Shown here piece after piece: positions 5,858 through 7,508 of a stretch of DNA of 7,508 bases. Position numbers and translations under genes: made by a program. The notes below the pieces were generated by a model. It did not search any database. It worked only from the letters and a program-made list of their open reading frames with translations, and was not told where the DNA came from. The DNA comes from Candidatus Fermentibacterota bacterium (GTDB lineage: Bacteria; Fermentibacterota; Fermentibacteria; Fermentibacterales; Fermentibacteraceae): positions 1 through 7,508 of the forward strand of contig JAKLEF010000094.1 in NCBI GenBank assembly GCA_022703195.1, written 5' to 3'. Every line of letters starts with the position of its first letter. Position 1 is the stretch's first letter.

Positions 5858-7261
5858 TCAAGAGCGTTCCGTGGGCGGGGGGACGTCGGAGACGGCGAAG
5901 GAGAACTTGCCGGAGCTGTTCACGGGGATGGAGGGGACGCAGACGACACTCACCGACACCCCTGCGGGCAGCACCTCAAGGACCTCCTTCCGGAGGTTCT
6001 CCACGTCCTCGTCGTTGAATCCCAGGTCGGGCACTATCCTGATGACCAGCTCCTCCGGGACTCTCTGGTAGAGCTGCGACTGGCGGATGTGCGACATCCC
6101 CTTGAACGGGTAGGTCAGGTTCGAGGCCGACAGGAGCGAGCCGTCGGGCATGACCAGGAGGTCCTCGACCTTGGTGTCGATGGCCTCGACCCTCGGCGAT
6201 ATCCTGCCGCACGAGCACTCCCCCTCGAGGAGGCGGGTCATGTCGCCTGTCCTGTACCGCAGCAGAGTGAAGCCCGTGTTGCTGAGCGACGTCCCGACGA
6301 GCTCGCCCGCTCCTCCGGGTCCGACGTCCCTTCCCTCCGGATCGAGGATCTCGAAGTACGAGTTCTCCCAGTTCAGGTGCAGCCCGTTCCTGCACTCGAA
6401 CTCGCTCGCCGAGACGACCCTCTCGGTCAGCCCGTAGTAGTCCCACAGGTAGCAGCCGAAGACTTCCTGAACGGCCTCGCGCTGGAAGTCGTGAAGGGGT
6501 TCGGCACCGAAGAAGGCCCCCTTCAACCTGGCTGAGAGCCCGCAGCGCCGGAAAGCCAGCGCAAGGGCGTAGAGCGCCGACGGATAGCCGGACAGAAAGG
6601 CTATCTGCCTCTCCTCCAGATATTTGTGATAATGGACGGCGTTGTCGGGGGATATGTGGTAGGTCGAGAGATAGGAGAGCCTGGCCGGCGGGCACTCCCT
6701 CCAGTACGGAGGGGTGGCCTGGTCGATCGGGACGATGCGGTGGCCCCCCAGCATCCCCACCCAGTCGTGGCCGAACCTGCAGCCCACTGCGAGCCTGTGG
6801 CGCCAGATGAGGGCGCGCTCCATGTCCATCGATTCCCTGTTCCAGTAGACCCTGAGCGGCAGTCCGGTGGTCCCGCTGGTGCCGTGCTTCACGAGCCCCG
6901 CCGGGTCGACGTCGATGGGGATGAAGTCGCCGGGGCGTTCGGCCACGGTGCGCTTGTCCAGTATGGGCAGGGACTTGAGCACGGCGGCGGGGTCGCTGTC
7001 GATGGTCCGGGCGTCGGGGATCATGCCGTCGTAGAAGGGGGTGTTGGCTGCGGCCCTGAGGACTTCGGCCAGCCTGCGGAGCCTGTGGTCCTCCATGTCG
7101 TCCGGCGGCCAGAACTGCATCTTCCTGAGCTTCAGGACCAGCTTGCGGAATCCCGGCGAGGACTCGTGGTTCCACCTCACCGAGGAAATGGCGGATACGG
7201 CGAGGTTCTGAAGCCTCACGGGAAGGGCCCTGTAGACGCTGTAGCTCAACCCGGAGTACAT
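5858..7261 (-). CDS. Adenylate-forming ligase, phenylacetate-CoA ligase (PaaK/CapK) family
   Basis: A 467-residue member of the ANL-type adenylating enzymes in the PaaK/CapK branch. These activate a carboxylate with ATP to an acyl-AMP and pass it to CoA or another acceptor; CapK-like members are common in capsule and exopolysaccharide loci. Visible motifs are the phosphate loop KHGTSGTTGLP (residues 125-135), YYGLTER (275-281), RYRTGD (335-340) and the Cys motif CSCGR (349-353) near the hinge. The hinge usually reads about I-x-GR-x-x-D; here it is AIDTKVEDLLVMPDG (360-374), so GR is replaced by TK. No signal peptide is evident, so the protein is probably cytoplasmic. ATG 7261 is chosen because the aligned domain begins shortly after and a G-rich site (about 7272-7278) lies 11 nt upstream; the same frame is open to 7501 with no domain-like sequence. 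It is divergent from the DUF362-like gene. The substrate is unknown: a sugar acid or acyl group on a glycan is possible. Confidence 0.88.
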   Translation of the reverse strand: MYSGLSYSVYRALPVRLQNLAVSAISSVRWNHESSPGFRKLVLKLRKMQFWPPDDMEDHRLRRLAEVLRAAANTPFYDGMIPDARTIDSDPAAVLKSLPILDKRTVAERPGDFIPIDVDPAGLVKHGTSGTTGLPLRVYWNRESMDMERALIWRHRLAVGCRFGHDWVGMLGGHRIVPIDQATPPYWRECPPARLSYLSTYHISPDNAVHYHKYLEERQIAFLSGYPSALYALALAFRRCGLSARLKGAFFGAEPLHDFQREAVQEVFGCYLWDYYGLTERVVSASEFECRNGLHLNWENSYFEILDPEGRDVGPGGAGELVGTSLSNTGFTLLRYRTGDMTRLLEGECSCGRISPRVEAIDTKVEDLLVMPDGSLLSASNLTYPFKGMSHIRQSQLYQRVPEELVIRIVPDLGFNDEDVENLRKEVLEVLPAGVSVSVVCVPSIPVNSSGKFSFAVSDVPPPTERS

Positions 7262-7369
7262 CGGAACGGCATCCCCCCCTCGAACGCCCCCTGAAGATGC
7301 ATCCCGGAATATAGCGGGAGTTATCCTTTGCGCACTCTTGGCCCATATTCGTGGCATCGGGAGGTGGAG
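7262..7369. promoter_or_regulatory. Divergent intergenic region between the ligase and DUF362-like genes
   Basis: This 108-bp gap separates two divergent starts, so promoters for both directions should lie here. It includes the window's most A/T-rich short patch. On the minus strand TATATT (7308-7313) is a possible -10 box about 47 bp before ATG 7261, without a convincing -35. On the plus strand TATAGC (7310-7315) overlaps it, and TTATCCTTTG (7321-7330) is another A/T-rich site. None is strong, and the sigma-factor preference of the host is unknown. Two C-runs (7272-7278 and 7287-7291) form G-rich leader sequence for the ligase gene. Confidence 0.35.
7359..7367 (+). promoter_or_regulatory. 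Ribosome binding site of the DUF362-like gene
   Basis: GGGAGGTGG closely matches the anti-Shine-Dalgarno complement. Its GGAGG core ends 5 nt before ATG 7370. This supports a real gene start although only 46 codons are visible. Confidence 0.65.
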
Positions 7370-7508
7370 ATGACCGAGTCTTGCCGTGTCGCGATCGCCA
7401 GGGCCGTGGAAGCCTCGTATCCGTCGACGCCCCCCTTCGACCCCGGCACGGACTTCCCGGAATACCCCTGGGGAGAGGCCGGATGCGACGGGGCCAATCA
7501 TGCCTATA
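7370..7508 (+). CDS. Probable DUF362 family protein, N-terminal fragment (3' end outside window)
   Basis: Only the first 46 codons are in the window: MTESCRVAIARAVEASYPST, then PPFDPGTDFPEYPWGE and AGCDGANHAY. The pattern of a short beta-strand with an R/K-rich turn, a P-P-F-x-P segment, a Y/F-PEYP-(F/W) motif and then an N-x-x-Y leading to a helix is, from memory, the start of DUF362 proteins in polysaccharide loci. The iron-sulfur or CxxC features of some DUF362 members cannot be checked because they would lie beyond the end. A strong ribosome site precedes the ATG. The divergent CapK-like ligase is a usual neighbour of this family, which supports the call. DUF362 has no established reaction in glycan loci. 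The gene is certain to continue past 7508, since no stop is met; the family assignment rests on few residues. Confidence 0.55.
   Translation, partial: MTESCRVAIARAVEASYPSTPPFDPGTDFPEYPWGEAGCDGANHAY

Noticed and set aside
7247..7273. Eight-codon upstream ORF (ATG at 7271-7273) overlapping the ligase start
   Set aside because: The G-run abuts the ATG with no spacing and the peptide has no leader-like feature; most likely chance.
6626..7294. Plus-strand open frame opposite the CapK-like ligase
   Set aside because: Antisense to a gene with intact catalytic motifs; no recognisable domain.
7262..7501. Extended N-terminus of the CapK-like ligase up to 7501
   Set aside because: The extra 80 codons show no domain-like sequence, overlap the divergent gene and its ribosome site, and precede a good start at 7261.
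1..7508. tRNA, rRNA, riboswitch, CRISPR or insertion sequence
   Set aside because: I found no cloverleaf, regular repeat-spacer array, transposase motif or terminal inverted repeats with target duplication in the gaps.

Overview
The window is GC-rich bacterial DNA, densely coding, with short gaps (92-142 bp), ATGA stop/start overlaps and mostly G/C-ending codons. It also carries two lipoproteins of the 6-bladed beta-propeller type. That type is common in the FCB superphylum (Bacteroidetes/Gemmatimonadetes-like groups and related high-GC candidate phyla). I therefore lean towards an uncultivated FCB-type bacterium, with low confidence and no marker gene to confirm it.

Layout: (A) 1-3267, plus strand, is a tightly coupled three-gene operon. 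It holds the C-terminal Gfo/Idh/MocA half of a probable bi-domain oxidoreductase (cut by the window start), an alpha/alpha-barrel protein of unknown activity, and a DUF354 glycosyltransferase-like protein, joined by two ATGA overlaps. (B) 3268-5715 holds two paralogous secreted lipoproteins, each a predicted 6-bladed beta-propeller, facing each other. The plus-strand copy (3360-4459) appears to carry a one-base frameshift in its signal-peptide region: one extra G in the G5 run at 3383-3387 would restore an ATG start, a full lipoprotein signal and a length of 366 aa, close to the 373 aa of its partner. (C) 5858-7261, minus strand, encodes an adenylate-forming ligase of the PaaK/CapK family. Divergent from it, at 7370 and cut by the window end, begins what looks like a DUF362 protein.

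The bi-domain oxidoreductase, the alpha/alpha-barrel protein, DUF354, the CapK-like ligase and DUF362 are, from my knowledge of such loci, families that recur together in polysaccharide or exopolysaccharide biosynthesis regions. The likely reading is a surface-glycan or glycolipid locus in which a nucleotide-sugar or sugar-acid intermediate is oxidised, activated and transferred. The exact chemistry and product are unknown. The lipoprotein pair between the two arms has no clear part in that pathway.

Gaps: 3268-3359 holds a bulged inverted repeat. 4460-4593 holds a weak terminator candidate and the start of a second hairpin. 5716-5857 holds a 12-bp near-perfect palindrome. 7262-7369 is the divergent regulatory region. 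I see no tRNA, rRNA, CRISPR, transposase or attachment site.
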